DNA from: an uncultured Aquimarina sp.
GTDB taxonomy: Bacteria; Bacteroidota; Bacteroidia; Flavobacteriales; Flavobacteriaceae
Assembly (NCBI GenBank): GCA_947498775.1
Contig: CANMLL010000016.1
Span: 1-64,000 of the forward strand
Length of the DNA: 64,000 bases
Reading direction: 5' to 3'
The notes below the pieces were generated by a model that made no database searches, had not been told where the DNA came from, and saw nothing but the letters and a program-made list of their open reading frames with translations. Made by a program: the position numbers and the translations under genes. Of the stretch, positions 1 through 9,241 are shown piece by piece (positions within the stretch are counted from its first letter, which is position 1; each line of letters begins with the position of its first letter).

Positions 1-267
1 TTAACGCCATAAAGAATTATAGAAATATCGAAGCACAATATCAAAAATTAATATCAACGCAATTATAAACTAGAGCCTAAAATTATAATTGTATTTAGAA
101 AACAAAATGATTCAAAGCTTTTTATACTCTTTTTAGAGTCAACTCTTTGATTTTATTGCTATTAGGATTACCGAAGAATATTCAATTTATTAGGATAAAG
201 ATTTTGTAAAGTATCATTTTATCGCGAGGTAACTCAGTATACGTATTAGTGCATAGTTATATAAAAA
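1..267. other. Non-coding left edge of window
   Basis: I see no supportable gene here. The only open stretches are about 20 codons long. The sequence is very AT-rich. A short hairpin-capable run, ACTCTTTTTAGAGT, lies near position 127 and has no T-run typical of a terminator. The region may be the 3' flank of a gene outside the window. Confidence 0.5.
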
Positions 268-396
268 ATGAGGCCTGAAAAGTAACTTTCTCTGTCATTT
301 CGAGCGGAGTCGAGAAACAATAATCTTTGGTTTTCAATACATTTCGACTCCGCTCAATGTGACAGGACCGTAAATAATATACTTTTCAGACCTCAT
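268..396. repeat. Nested inverted-repeat element, also a probable terminator for the leftward gene
   Basis: The outer arms at 268-284 (ATGAGGCCTGAAAAGTA) and 380-396 are inverted copies with one mismatch. Inside them lies a second imperfect pair at 293-317 (TGTCATTTCGAGCGGAGTCG and on) and 342-364 (TTTCGACTCCGCTCAATGTG and on). The GAGCGGAGTCGA core is one I associate with dispersed repeats in flavobacterial genomes (recall, not checked). The element starts 10 bp after the stop of the leftward amidohydrolase gene, and on the minus strand it is followed by a run of six T. It could therefore form a long terminator-like hairpin. Confidence 0.7.
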
Positions 397-406
397 CTAT
401 ACAAAA

Positions 407-1699
407 TTACTTTGAATATTTTGAGCTATACCGTTTCCAAAGTTTGGTTTGATGACTTTCTAAACTAATATCACGACCCTGGATAAAGGCTTTCTCTAAT
501 TGATTGGTACGCATATCTAATGCATCACCAATACTAATGAATAGTGTGGCATCTTTGCCCACTTCCAACGTTCCGGCAAAATCATCGATCCCCAAAATTT
601 TGGCACTATTACCCGTGATAAGTTGAAGAGCTTTTTCTTTATCCAATCCATGTGCGGCAACAGTTCCTGCTTGAAATGGTAAATTACGAGCATTGGCACG
701 CTCCATACCACCGCTATTTTGCAAAGCTACCAAGACACCTGCATCCATTAATAATTTTGCGTTTTTATAAGGAAGATCATAGTCTTCATCCTCTAACCAG
801 GGTGTAACGTGGGTTCTGGTAGCTAGAACGGCAATAGTATTTTGCTTCAGTTGATTGGTAACCTTGTAAGCTTCCCATGCACCTACTAAAACCAGTTTTT
901 TAATATCGTTCTTCTTCGCAAAACTAATTACATCCAAGATTGCTTTTTCGACACCAACATTAATATACATTGTTTTTGTGCCTTCAAAGACACCTTGCAA
1001 GGCCTGATGCGGAAGGTTTTTGGTAGTGTCTCCAGATTTAATAGAAGCTTTTGCCTGATGCATAAAATTTTCTAGCTCGGCAACCTCTTTTTTATAATCC
1101 TTATTAGGTTTAAAACCAGGCTCTTCACCCAGCCACCAGCGTCCTCTTTTAAAAATATTTGGCCAATTTAAGTGAATGCCATCATCTGTTTTTATAGCGG
1201 CATCTTCCCAGTTCCAGGCATCTAACTGTACAATGGATGAGGTTCCGGAGATGATACCTCCTCTAGGTGCAATTTGAGCCATAAGAACACCATTGGGCCG
1301 CATACTTTCTACGATCTTACTCTCGGCATTATAGGCAATAATACTTCGTATATGCGGATTATAACTACCCATCTCGTTATTATCGTTAGTTGCACGAACC
1401 GCGGCTATTTCTACAAGCCCCAAAGTAGAATTAGGAGCAATAAACCCTGGATATACATGTTTTCCGGTTGCATCTATTACTTTTCCTTTAGGTGAAGCGC
1501 TTTCATTGGTGCCTATAGTAGTGATTTTACCATTTTCAAAAATGATGATACTGTTTTCGATGACCTCTCCATTACCAATATGAGCGGTTGCTCCTGTTAT
1601 TGTAATGGCTTCGATTTGGGCCGAAGCTGGAGTTTGTTGTGCGATTGTATTTCCAACAGAAAAGACAACTAATGCTATTTTGAATATTATTTTTTTCAT
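407..1699 (-). CDS. Exported amidohydrolase-like protein lacking the metal-binding motifs
   Basis: This 430-residue protein has a signal peptide (about residues 1-20, ending at an AQ site). It has the overall layout of imidazolonepropionase-like amidohydrolases: a beta-sandwich N-terminus, a TIM-barrel core and a C-terminal GTLEVGKDATLF segment. In the family the first strand carries PGFID-x-H-x-H; here it reads PGFIAPNSTLG, so both histidines are gone. The position expected to hold the last-strand Asp reads VALQNSGGM, also without Asp. A metal hydrolase activity is therefore doubtful, and a binding or partner role is an inference. The start lies 17 bp after the stop of the larger amidohydrolase gene, so the two are probably co-transcribed. 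The family-level call is firm; the function is open. Confidence 0.8.
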   Translation of the reverse strand: MKKIIFKIALVVFSVGNTIAQQTPASAQIEAITITGATAHIGNGEVIENSIIIFENGKITTIGTNESASPKGKVIDATGKHVYPGFIAPNSTLGLVEIAAVRATNDNNEMGSYNPHIRSIIAYNAESKIVESMRPNGVLMAQIAPRGGIISGTSSIVQLDAWNWEDAAIKTDDGIHLNWPNIFKRGRWWLGEEPGFKPNKDYKKEVAELENFMHQAKASIKSGDTTKNLPHQALQGVFEGTKTMYINVGVEKAILDVISFAKKNDIKKLVLVGAWEAYKVTNQLKQNTIAVLATRTHVTPWLEDEDYDLPYKNAKLLMDAGVLVALQNSGGMERANARNLPFQAGTVAAHGLDKEKALQLITGNSAKILGIDDFAGTLEVGKDATLFISIGDALDMRTNQLEKAFIQGRDISLESHQTKLWKRYSSKYSK

Positions 1700-1716
1700 T
1701 TCTTGTTTCTTAAGAT

Positions 1717-4710
1717 TTAGTAAGCAGATTGTAAGGTCTCACACTCAAAATGTTGTTTTTCTTTTTTCTTAGGGGGTTGTGTTTTAAGACCATTGTTTTT
1801 CGCTTTAAGCATCATCATAGAAAGCTTATTTTTTTCTGAAGCGATGGTTTTTCTCATTGCCTTATCTTTCTCCATGTCAAAATAAATAGCTCCCTCGATC
1901 ATTGTCTTTTCTGCTTTTGCATAAATAGATAAAGGATGATCTGTCCATAATACCAAATCGGCATCTTTACCTACTTTAATACTACCCACTCTGTCATCTA
2001 TATGCAAAAGTTTGGCTGGGTTTAAGGTTACAAACTTTAGCGCATCTTCTTCACTTACTCCACCGTATTTTACCGATTTGGCAGCTTCTTGGTTTAGTCT
2101 ACGAGACATCTCTGGATCATCACTATTAATAGCTGTTACAACTCCTTGACTGTGCATGATTGCTGCATTGTACGGGATAGCATCATTTACTTCATATTTG
2201 TATGCCCACCAATCAGAGAAAGTAGATCCACCGACTCCATGAGCAGCCATCTTATCAGCAACCTTATAACCTTCTAATATATGCGTAAAGGTGTTGATTT
2301 TAAAGTTGAATTGCTCTGCCACCTTCATAAGCATATTGATTTCACTTTGTACATAAGAATGACAACTAATGAAACGTTGCCCATTAAGAATTTCCAGCAA
2401 AGTTTCCATTTCTATATCCTTTCGGAAAGCATTACCATTATTTTTTAATTTTTCGTATTCCTTCGCTCTGCTGAAATAATCTACATACAATTGTTCAACT
2501 CCCATTCTGGTTTGAGGAAAACGAGTAGTACTAATCCAATTACTTTGCTTTACATTTTCGCCCAGGGCGAACTTTATAAACTTGGGGGTATTAGTATAAA
2601 TAAGATTATCAGCATTTTCTCCCCATTTTAATTTTATAATAGCAGATTGTCCACCAATTGGGTTGGCCGAACCGTGTAAGATTTGTATCGAAGTAACTCC
2701 TCCGGCAAGATTGCGGTAAATATTAATATCATCTGGCGAAACCACATCTTCAATAGTTACCTCGGCAGAAGAGTTATGACCTGCTTCATTAATAGCCGCT
2801 GCGGCTATATGAGAGTGTTCATCGATAATACCCGGAGTCAAATGTTTCCCCGTAGCATCCACTATTTTAGCATTTCCGGCATTAAGATTTTTACCAATTG
2901 CCGAAATCTTACCATTTTTTACCAATACATCGGTTTCGGTTTGAATGCCATCGGCCTCGTTAGTCCAAACTGTTGCATTTTTGAATAAAATAGTTTCAGA
3001 TTTTGGCAGTTGGGTATTACCGTATGCGATATTTGGATAGTTCACTGGGAACACCTCTGGTTTTTCTTTTTTATCAGACGATATATCCTGTTTCTTTTGT
3101 TCTAAAGCATCATTGGGTTTCTTTTTTGCGGTAAAAGAAGTTTCTGCTCCGTTAGGTAAAATAGCTTTTCCGCTCCAAAAATTCGAAGTATCTCCTATTG
3201 CAGTGACTATTCTGGTATATTTAGTTTTGGTGGTATCGGCATCGGTAAATGTAACCGTTACCCAATTATTTTGATAGTTTATTTTTGAACCTAGTTTGGT
3301 TTCCCCAAGTTTTATTTCGGCTTTAGGTTTTTTAGATGTACCGGAGATTGATAAATCATAAGTTTTTCCGGCAACGATAAGCTCATAAGAACCATTAATT
3401 TCTTTGGTAGCCATATCATTTATGATATTTTTATGTCCTTGTACCCAGTTTTCATAAATGATATTGTCTTTGGTAAACAACTCCTCTTTGGTAATCAAGA
3501 AATTTGCATAAGCCCCTTTTTTAAGACTTCCTAATTGATTACTTTTTCCTAAAATCTTTGCAGGAACAGTCGTTAATGCCGCCAGAGCCGTCTTTTTATC
3601 AAGCCCATGCTCGATAGCTTTCATTAATCGAGCTTTTAGATCAGCTACTTTTTTTAGTTTATGGGTAGTTAAAGAGAAAGAAATTCCACTTTTTGATAGC
3701 ATTGCCGGGTTGGTAGGTGCTTGATTCCAGTGTCGCATATCCCCCAGGCTAACCAAATTGGTCATAAATGGATCAGATACGTCATACGCTTCAGGAAAAT
3801 CTAAGGGAATGATATACGTAGCATTGGTTGCTTTTACCTTATCTATACGGGCATATTCATCGCCACCACCAACAATAGTATATTTTATATCGAATTGATC
3901 TCCGATTTTATCTGCTCTAAAACCATTAATGCGGCTTCCGGCTTCAAAAATCTGAGGGAGATTTTTATTTCTTTCCAAAGCTTCAAGGGCTAAATCTTTA
4001 TTATCTGCATTTCCACTAGCATACCAGCTTGCATCATGATACACTTGTCTAAGTAATGCCATGGCTCCCATTAATGAAGTAGGGTATACCTGTTTACTGG
4101 TATTACTTTTTTCAAAAGACAAAAATTGAGAAGATCGATCACTTAGCAGGCGTTCTCCTTCGGTTCCTTGATTATTAAGAGCTACCAATAAACCTGTACC
4201 ACGTATTATACCATCTGGCATATGAGTATTTAGGACTCCAAAACCTTCGTTAACATATTCAGTGGCCTTTTTATCATCATATTTAAAATCAGTTAGTGCA
4301 CTGTTTTCAGGTTTTATATGATCGTTCCAATAATAACCCTCTCTCGAGGCTTTCCATTGGGGTTGTGTGCCAGAACTAAAAATACTACCTCCTTGTCTTT
4401 TTGGTTTTTTAATACCAAAATTTGTAAAAGGATCGATAAACGAAGCATAGATATGTTTTCCTTCAAGGTCGATAATGATACTATTTTGCGGAATCGATAT
4501 AGAATTTCCAACAGCTACAATTTTGCCTTTGTAAATCAACAAAGTTCCATTTTTGATTTCAGAATCCGGTGTAGGGTGTATAGTTGCATTTTTGAATACG
4601 GTGTAGTTGGCACCTGTTGTTTTTACTCCGTCATTTTTTGGAAAGTATTCCTGTGCATAAAAACTGAAGCACCAAAATATCACCATAAGTGATAATAGAA
4701 GTTTTTTCAT
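1717..4710 (-). CDS. Exported double-module amidohydrolase
   Basis: This 997-residue protein has a signal peptide (residues 1-20, MKKLLLSLMVIFWCFSFYAQ) and two amidohydrolase modules in tandem. The N-terminal module (about 30-450) has ASFIDPFTNFG where HxH is expected and SFSLTTHKL where the last-strand Asp is expected, so it looks non-catalytic. The C-terminal module (about 570-960) keeps PGIIDEHSH, a His in FISCHSY, a His in FTHILEG and the Asp of NSDDPEMSRR, which is a complete set of metal ligands for an imidazolonepropionase/prolidase-like enzyme. A beta-rich linker (about 445-560) joins them. The substrate cannot be read; peptide or cyclic amide hydrolysis in the periplasm is plausible. 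It is the first gene of a two-gene leftward operon. Confidence 0.85.
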   Translation of the reverse strand: MKKLLLSLMVIFWCFSFYAQEYFPKNDGVKTTGANYTVFKNATIHPTPDSEIKNGTLLIYKGKIVAVGNSISIPQNSIIIDLEGKHIYASFIDPFTNFGIKKPKRQGGSIFSSGTQPQWKASREGYYWNDHIKPENSALTDFKYDDKKATEYVNEGFGVLNTHMPDGIIRGTGLLVALNNQGTEGERLLSDRSSQFLSFEKSNTSKQVYPTSLMGAMALLRQVYHDASWYASGNADNKDLALEALERNKNLPQIFEAGSRINGFRADKIGDQFDIKYTIVGGGDEYARIDKVKATNATYIIPLDFPEAYDVSDPFMTNLVSLGDMRHWNQAPTNPAMLSKSGISFSLTTHKLKKVADLKARLMKAIEHGLDKKTALAALTTVPAKILGKSNQLGSLKKGAYANFLITKEELFTKDNIIYENWVQGHKNIINDMATKEINGSYELIVAGKTYDLSISGTSKKPKAEIKLGETKLGSKINYQNNWVTVTFTDADTTKTKYTRIVTAIGDTSNFWSGKAILPNGAETSFTAKKKPNDALEQKKQDISSDKKEKPEVFPVNYPNIAYGNTQLPKSETILFKNATVWTNEADGIQTETDVLVKNGKISAIGKNLNAGNAKIVDATGKHLTPGIIDEHSHIAAAAINEAGHNSSAEVTIEDVVSPDDINIYRNLAGGVTSIQILHGSANPIGGQSAIIKLKWGENADNLIYTNTPKFIKFALGENVKQSNWISTTRFPQTRMGVEQLYVDYFSRAKEYEKLKNNGNAFRKDIEMETLLEILNGQRFISCHSYVQSEINMLMKVAEQFNFKINTFTHILEGYKVADKMAAHGVGGSTFSDWWAYKYEVNDAIPYNAAIMHSQGVVTAINSDDPEMSRRLNQEAAKSVKYGGVSEEDALKFVTLNPAKLLHIDDRVGSIKVGKDADLVLWTDHPLSIYAKAEKTMIEGAIYFDMEKDKAMRKTIASEKNKLSMMMLKAKNNGLKTQPPKKKEKQHFECETLQSAY

Positions 4711-4849
4711 AAAAGTTGTGTAAAGAGTTTGAATAAGATTTTAAAGATAGCGGATGAAGTAAAAAACCCCTGTTAATTAGTATTTATTTAACAGATTGTT
4801 AAGTATATCTTTTATAAAATTGATTTTTAATCCTAAAATCAATTATTGC

Positions 4850-5560
4850 ATGAGTGTTAGATCAGTTAAAAAATTCTGTCTTGCTATAATTTTATTAAGC
4901 AATGTTTATGTCTATAGTCAAGTTTCAGAAGATGGAGTGTCAAATAACAGAGGACAGAACATAGGAATTAATGACAATGATCATTTTATGATATTGAGTC
5001 AATTTGCTCGTCCAATATCGAAAAGGGTTAATGAAAAAGATATTAAAGGGAGCAAATATTTTGAAGAGGATGCTAAGACTGCAAAAATATATGACGGAGA
5101 TAATATGCTTCACATGTCTTTGATTAAATATAATGCGTTTAGTGATGAGATCGAGATATTTAAGGATGATAAATCTTTTGCTTTACTTAAAAAAGAAAGT
5201 ATTAAGGTAGTTCTAAATGATTATAATTATGAAATATTAAAAGATAAGGGCTACTTTGTAATCTTTAATAAAGATAAGAATACTACTTTGGTCTTAAAAC
5301 CTAAAAAGAAAGTAAGAGCAGGAGAAGAAGCTGCATCAACTTATGGACAAGCTACACCCACTAGCTTTGTTAATAATTATGTATACTTTATTAAAACTGA
5401 AAAGGGAAACCTTGAAAAAATAAAATTAAAAAAGAAAGATGTTGTTTCTGTTCTCAAGGATCAAAAAAGTAAATTAGAAGAATTTGCTTCGGTTAATAAA
5501 TTGAGTTTTAAAAATGAAGCGGATGTGGTAAAGATCATTGATTATTATAATACATTGTAA
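4850..5560 (+). CDS. Exported protein of unknown function
   Basis: This protein of about 236 residues begins MSVRSVKKFCLAIILL and has a signal peptide ending near YVYSQ. I chose the ATG at 4850 because the longer frame starts at a TTG (4796) and would put 18 odd residues before the signal. The mature part is charged and Lys-rich, with a predicted beta-rich middle and a C-terminal helix (KLKKKDVVSVLKDQKSKLEE). I recognise no named domain. It is transcribed towards the DUF3810 gene and the two coding regions overlap tail to tail by 16 bp. No cysteines or metal motifs stand out. Confidence 0.7.
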   Translation: MSVRSVKKFCLAIILLSNVYVYSQVSEDGVSNNRGQNIGINDNDHFMILSQFARPISKRVNEKDIKGSKYFEEDAKTAKIYDGDNMLHMSLIKYNAFSDEIEIFKDDKSFALLKKESIKVVLNDYNYEILKDKGYFVIFNKDKNTTLVLKPKKKVRAGEEAASTYGQATPTSFVNNYVYFIKTEKGNLEKIKLKKKDVVSVLKDQKSKLEEFASVNKLSFKNEADVVKIIDYYNTL

Positions 5561-6630
5561 TTTTTGGTTTTATAGTAATTCACCAATAGAGCAACCACAT
5601 AGCTATAGGTTTCCATACCATCGGGTTGATTATTTACTTTTAGATAACTGTCATAAGTGCCCTTAAAAATGGGCTCCAATGGGTTTTCATAGGATTCCCA
5701 AAACTCATTTACTTCTCTGTAATTTTTTCGAATTCCGGGGCGCAACTTTTCTATTAAACAAATTGCCTTTTGTTCGTTACGTCCATACAGATCATTTAGA
5801 CAAAATTTTAACGCAAAGGTGGTTCCGCTATACTTAAAATATAGATCATCGTATTTCATGGTGGTGAGTGCAGCAATAAAATTAGCCTCATTTTCTTTGG
5901 CAAATCCTAATTGATGAGCTTCTTCATGACAACTTGTAGTGGGAGCTTTGTAGTTTAGGATTAATCCATTTACCTGAGCTTCGTTGGTGATGGGATTTAA
6001 GTATCCACTGAAACCCATGTAGGTAAGAGGCAGGCTTAAAATAGAAGTTTTGATACTTTTTGGGTGATATTGTAATTCAGGAAAAAGCCCATTTAGTTTT
6101 TTGTAAGCAGGTACCGTCTTTTCAAAAATTTCCTTTTTTGAATATGGCATTTGTATGGCGAGAGAATCATTTGATTCAAGTCTGTAGTGTAATGTATTGG
6201 CTTTGGTAATAAGAGCTTCTGACACTTTAATAAGCTCTTCTTCAGTATATTGATCATCGATTTTTAGGATTTCATGTAGGGGTAATCGGTAATAATTCAT
6301 GCCCCATAGTATGTGAAAACAAGCATAAATAACGGATAGTGTCGCACCTGTGTCAAGAAAAATTTCTTTCCAAGCTACACCTTTTTTGAACACTTTTTTT
6401 ATTAAAAATCGCAATAAAGTGATTATTAGTACACAGTACAAAATGTCTCCAAAAGAAAAAGGAATCCACCCAAATACATAGCGCAATACCTTAGACGTAA
6501 AGATAAAAATACCATTGCTATAAAAATGTTCAACAAACTCTGGGAAAAAGGAAATAATCTTGATTACTAGTATTTGCACTGGTAATAATATGGTAAGAAA
6601 TAGCTTTGTTCTTGATTGCATGTAATACAT
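5545..6630 (-). CDS. DUF3810-family membrane protein with HExxH motif
   Basis: This 361-residue protein has about three N-terminal membrane helices (near residues 10-30, 45-70 and 85-105) and a larger soluble part. The soluble part holds CHEEAHQLGF followed by ENEANF, an HExxH zinc-protease signature with a possible downstream Glu ligand. This layout matches the Bacteroidota family DUF3810, whose usual length is about 350 residues. A membrane-bound metallopeptidase role is inferred from the motif only. A second in-frame ATG at 6621 could be the true start. The gene diverges from pepD. Confidence 0.85.
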   Translation of the reverse strand: MYYMQSRTKLFLTILLPVQILVIKIISFFPEFVEHFYSNGIFIFTSKVLRYVFGWIPFSFGDILYCVLIITLLRFLIKKVFKKGVAWKEIFLDTGATLSVIYACFHILWGMNYYRLPLHEILKIDDQYTEEELIKVSEALITKANTLHYRLESNDSLAIQMPYSKKEIFEKTVPAYKKLNGLFPELQYHPKSIKTSILSLPLTYMGFSGYLNPITNEAQVNGLILNYKAPTTSCHEEAHQLGFAKENEANFIAALTTMKYDDLYFKYSGTTFALKFCLNDLYGRNEQKAICLIEKLRPGIRKNYREVNEFWESYENPLEPIFKGTYDSYLKVNNQPDGMETYSYVVALLVNYYKTKNYNVL

Positions 6631-6670
6631 AATAATTTACATTGACAAAACTACAACATTTAATAGTTCA

Positions 6671-6704
6671 TTTGATTTAAGGTTATCATAATATAGTACA
6701 TTTG
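6671..6704 (+). promoter_or_regulatory. Bacteroidota-type promoter of pepD
   Basis: TTTG at 6671-6674 and TACATTTG at 6697-6704, 22 bp apart, fit the flavobacterial -33 TTTG and -7 TAnnTTTG consensus. The pepD ATG is 20 bp further on, giving a short 5' leader. Confidence 0.6.
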
Positions 6705-6724
6705 CGAAAATACAATACTAACAG

Positions 6725-8185
6725 ATGAATTCAGAAATAAGAAATCTAGAACCCAAAGCCCTTTGGAACAAGTTTGCAGATCTTAATGCAGTACCAAGAC
6801 CTTCGAAAAAGGAAGAACGAGTAATACAATTTATAAAGGATTTTGGAGAATCTCTCGGACTTGTTACACAGACCGATAAAGTAGGAAATGTTTTGATAAA
6901 AAAACCTGCTACTCACGGTTTGGACAATCGAAAGACAGTAGTGATGCAATCACATTTGGATATGGTGCATCAAAAAAATGCAGATACCAATTTCAATTTT
7001 GATACCCAGGGAATTGAAATGTATGTGGATGGAGATTGGGTGCGTGCCAGAGGAACTACTTTGGGAGCCGATAATGGATTGGGAGTAGCAACAATTATGG
7101 CAATTCTTGAAGCCAAAGATATCGAACACCCTGCCATTGAAGCACTTTTTACAATTGATGAGGAAACCGGAATGACCGGAGCTATGGGTCTAGAAGGAAG
7201 TTGGTTGCAAGGAGATATTCTATTGAATCTGGATACCGAGGAAGATGATGAAATAGGAGTGGGGTGCGCCGGAGGAATCGACGTAACTGCCAAACGCACC
7301 TATGATGAAGAACCTTTTCCTGAAGGGAAAGTGGCATATACCATTTCTGTAACCGGACTTCATGGCGGACATTCAGGAATGGATATTCATAAAGGATTGG
7401 GCAATGCTAATAAGATTATGAATCGCCTATTGTTTGATGGATTCGAGAATTTTGGTCTTCGTATTCATCAAATTAAAGGAGGAAGCCTCAGAAATGCTAT
7501 TCCTAGAGAAAGTTTTGCAACCGTAGCAGTAGATACTATTCATGCACCGGCTTTTGAATTTGAAATGGAAGCACTTGCTAAGACGATTAAAAAAGAACTT
7601 GCGCTACAAGATCCAAATCTTACTATCCAAGTTACCAAAACCGATACGCCACGTATGGTAATGGAACTGGGTGTTCAGGAAGGTGTTCTAAAAGCTATGT
7701 ATGCAGCACACAACGGAGTGTATACAATGAGCGCATCGATACCCGATTTGGTAGAAACTTCGAATAACATTGCCAAAGTGACTATCGAAAATGGCGAGGT
7801 AATCATAGAATGTCTTACACGAAGTAGTGTAGAATCTTCAAAAATGGATTTGGTAAATACATTGAGAGCAACGTTTGAATTAACTGGTTGCGAGGTAACT
7901 ACAAGCGGTGATTATCCAGGTTGGGCTCCGAATATGGATTCTCCTATCCTAAAAGTAATGGACAAATTGTATCAAAAACTAAACGGAGAAAAAGCCCATG
8001 TAGCCGCTTGCCATGCCGGTTTAGAATGTGGTATCCTGGGGCAGAATTACCCTGATATGGATATGATTTCTTTTGGACCTACCATTTTGGGAGCGCACTC
8101 TCCAGATGAACGCGCCAGTATTTCTTCTGCACAAAAGTACTGGAGGTTTGTATTAGAGATTTTAAAAGAGATACCTAAGAAGTAA
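6725..8185 (+). CDS. pepD: Aminoacyl-histidine dipeptidase (Xaa-His dipeptidase)
   Basis: This 486-residue enzyme of peptidase family M20C cleaves Xaa-His dipeptides such as carnosine in the cytoplasm and normally uses two metal ions. The metal and catalytic motifs are all visible: SHLDMVHQ, GTTLGADNGLG, DEETGMTGA, LNLDTEEDDE and the C-terminal LGAHSPDE. The dimerisation insert (about residues 205-385) is present, with GGHSGMDI. The length matches E. coli PepD (485). There is no signal peptide. It has its own promoter and is not obviously part of an operon; an inverted-repeat element follows it directly. Confidence 0.95.
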   Translation: MNSEIRNLEPKALWNKFADLNAVPRPSKKEERVIQFIKDFGESLGLVTQTDKVGNVLIKKPATHGLDNRKTVVMQSHLDMVHQKNADTNFNFDTQGIEMYVDGDWVRARGTTLGADNGLGVATIMAILEAKDIEHPAIEALFTIDEETGMTGAMGLEGSWLQGDILLNLDTEEDDEIGVGCAGGIDVTAKRTYDEEPFPEGKVAYTISVTGLHGGHSGMDIHKGLGNANKIMNRLLFDGFENFGLRIHQIKGGSLRNAIPRESFATVAVDTIHAPAFEFEMEALAKTIKKELALQDPNLTIQVTKTDTPRMVMELGVQEGVLKAMYAAHNGVYTMSASIPDLVETSNNIAKVTIENGEVIIECLTRSSVESSKMDLVNTLRATFELTGCEVTTSGDYPGWAPNMDSPILKVMDKLYQKLNGEKAHVAACHAGLECGILGQNYPDMDMISFGPTILGAHSPDERASISSAQKYWRFVLEILKEIPKK

Positions 8186-8193
8186 GTATTAAT

Positions 8194-8385
8194 GAACTCA
8201 TCTTGACTTTTTCTATTCCCTAAAAAATGACTGAAATTCACCCATATTTCGTTACTTTTCGTATCTGTAGCGCTGCTATAGCTTTCAAAAAGTGCCTCAT
8301 CTGGTCAAATTTCACTACCATCGCTACGTCGGGCCTCTCCCTGTCAGTAGATCCTGGTCAAAAACAAAAAGTCAAGATGAGTTCA
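8194..8385. repeat. MITE-like element with perfect 20-bp inverted ends
   Basis: The 192-bp segment is bounded by TGAACTCATCTTGACTTTTT (8194-8213) and its exact reverse complement (8366-8385). The interior does not code, has a markedly less AT-rich patch (about 8320-8350, including CGCTACGTCGGGCC) and repeats CTGGTCAAA twice. I found no convincing target-site duplication. It sits between pepD and the cyclase gene. It could be a non-autonomous mobile element or a large RNA hairpin. Confidence 0.65.
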
Positions 8386-8460
8386 ATGAATTGAATTGAC
8401 CTGTACTGTTTAAATCAGTTCATTTATAAGAATAATATACTATGAAAAAATAGAAGTTAA

Positions 8461-9156
8461 ATGACAGAAATTATTGACTTAAGTCAAGAAATTTATGAAG
8501 GAATGCCTGTATTTAAGGACCTTCCTCAGGTTAAAATAGGAATTCATAATTCTCATGAAGAATGGGACGGAATTGAGAATCCGAAAAAAAGAACCCCTGC
8601 CGTACATAAATTAGAACTTGGAGAACATACAGGAACACACGTTGATGCTATAAATCATATGGCACAACAATATGAAGGTCAATCAATCGACATCATGCCC
8701 TTATCAATGTTTTATACCGAAGGGATTTGTTTGGACTTCTCACACAAAAAACTTAAAGAATTAATAGAACCTTTTGAAGTTGAAAATGCTTGCAGAAAGG
8801 AGAATTTAGAGATTAAAAAAGGAGATACGGTTCTTATGTATACTGACCATTATAGAAAATATTTTGATCGTGCAGACTGGGGAAATGGACCCGGAATTTC
8901 TTCTGAAACTGCTCGTTGGTTGGGAGAAAAAGGAATTGCTGCCTTTGGAGTTGAGACAATGTCGCCTGGCGTTCCCAAAATATCGAATAAAGAAGTCCAT
9001 CATATTTGTGGTGAATTAGGATTTACCCATTATGAAAATATGATAAACCTTCATTTGTTAATTGGAAGAGGAAGATTTCGATTTATTGGGCTTCCTTTAA
9101 AGATTAGAGGAGGAACAGGTTCTCCTGTTAGGGCAGTTGCTATATTTGAAAATTAA
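8461..9156 (+). CDS. Cyclase-family metal hydrolase (kynurenine formamidase-like)
   Basis: This 231-residue protein carries the hallmark of the cyclase family (PF04199): GEHTGTHVDAINHM near residues 58-72, whose His and Asp residues bind metal. It also has the start DLSQEIYEGMPVF and the late GVETMSPGVP and HLLIGRGRF segments. Members include arylformamidases of tryptophan breakdown and polyketide-cyclase-like hydrolases. No other kynurenine-pathway gene is nearby, so the substrate stays open. There is no signal peptide. It stands alone on the plus strand, 75 bp after the inverted-repeat element. Confidence 0.85.
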   Translation: MTEIIDLSQEIYEGMPVFKDLPQVKIGIHNSHEEWDGIENPKKRTPAVHKLELGEHTGTHVDAINHMAQQYEGQSIDIMPLSMFYTEGICLDFSHKKLKELIEPFEVENACRKENLEIKKGDTVLMYTDHYRKYFDRADWGNGPGISSETARWLGEKGIAAFGVETMSPGVPKISNKEVHHICGELGFTHYENMINLHLLIGRGRFRFIGLPLKIRGGTGSPVRAVAIFEN

Positions 9157-9241
9157 GTCGGATAAATATGGTATGTTAGCAATTGTAAGAATGTATTAAA
9201 ATGAATTCTAACTTAAACAGGTATCTTATAAATTTGAAGAA

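Noticed and set aside
407-4710. The two amidohydrolase genes as one gene split by a frameshift
   Set aside because: Each has its own signal peptide and complete module ends, and they are separated by a normal 17-bp spacer.
4796-4849. Upstream extension of the exported unknown protein from a TTG start
   Set aside because: The ATG at 4850 directly starts a good signal peptide, and the 18 extra residues have no signal-peptide character.
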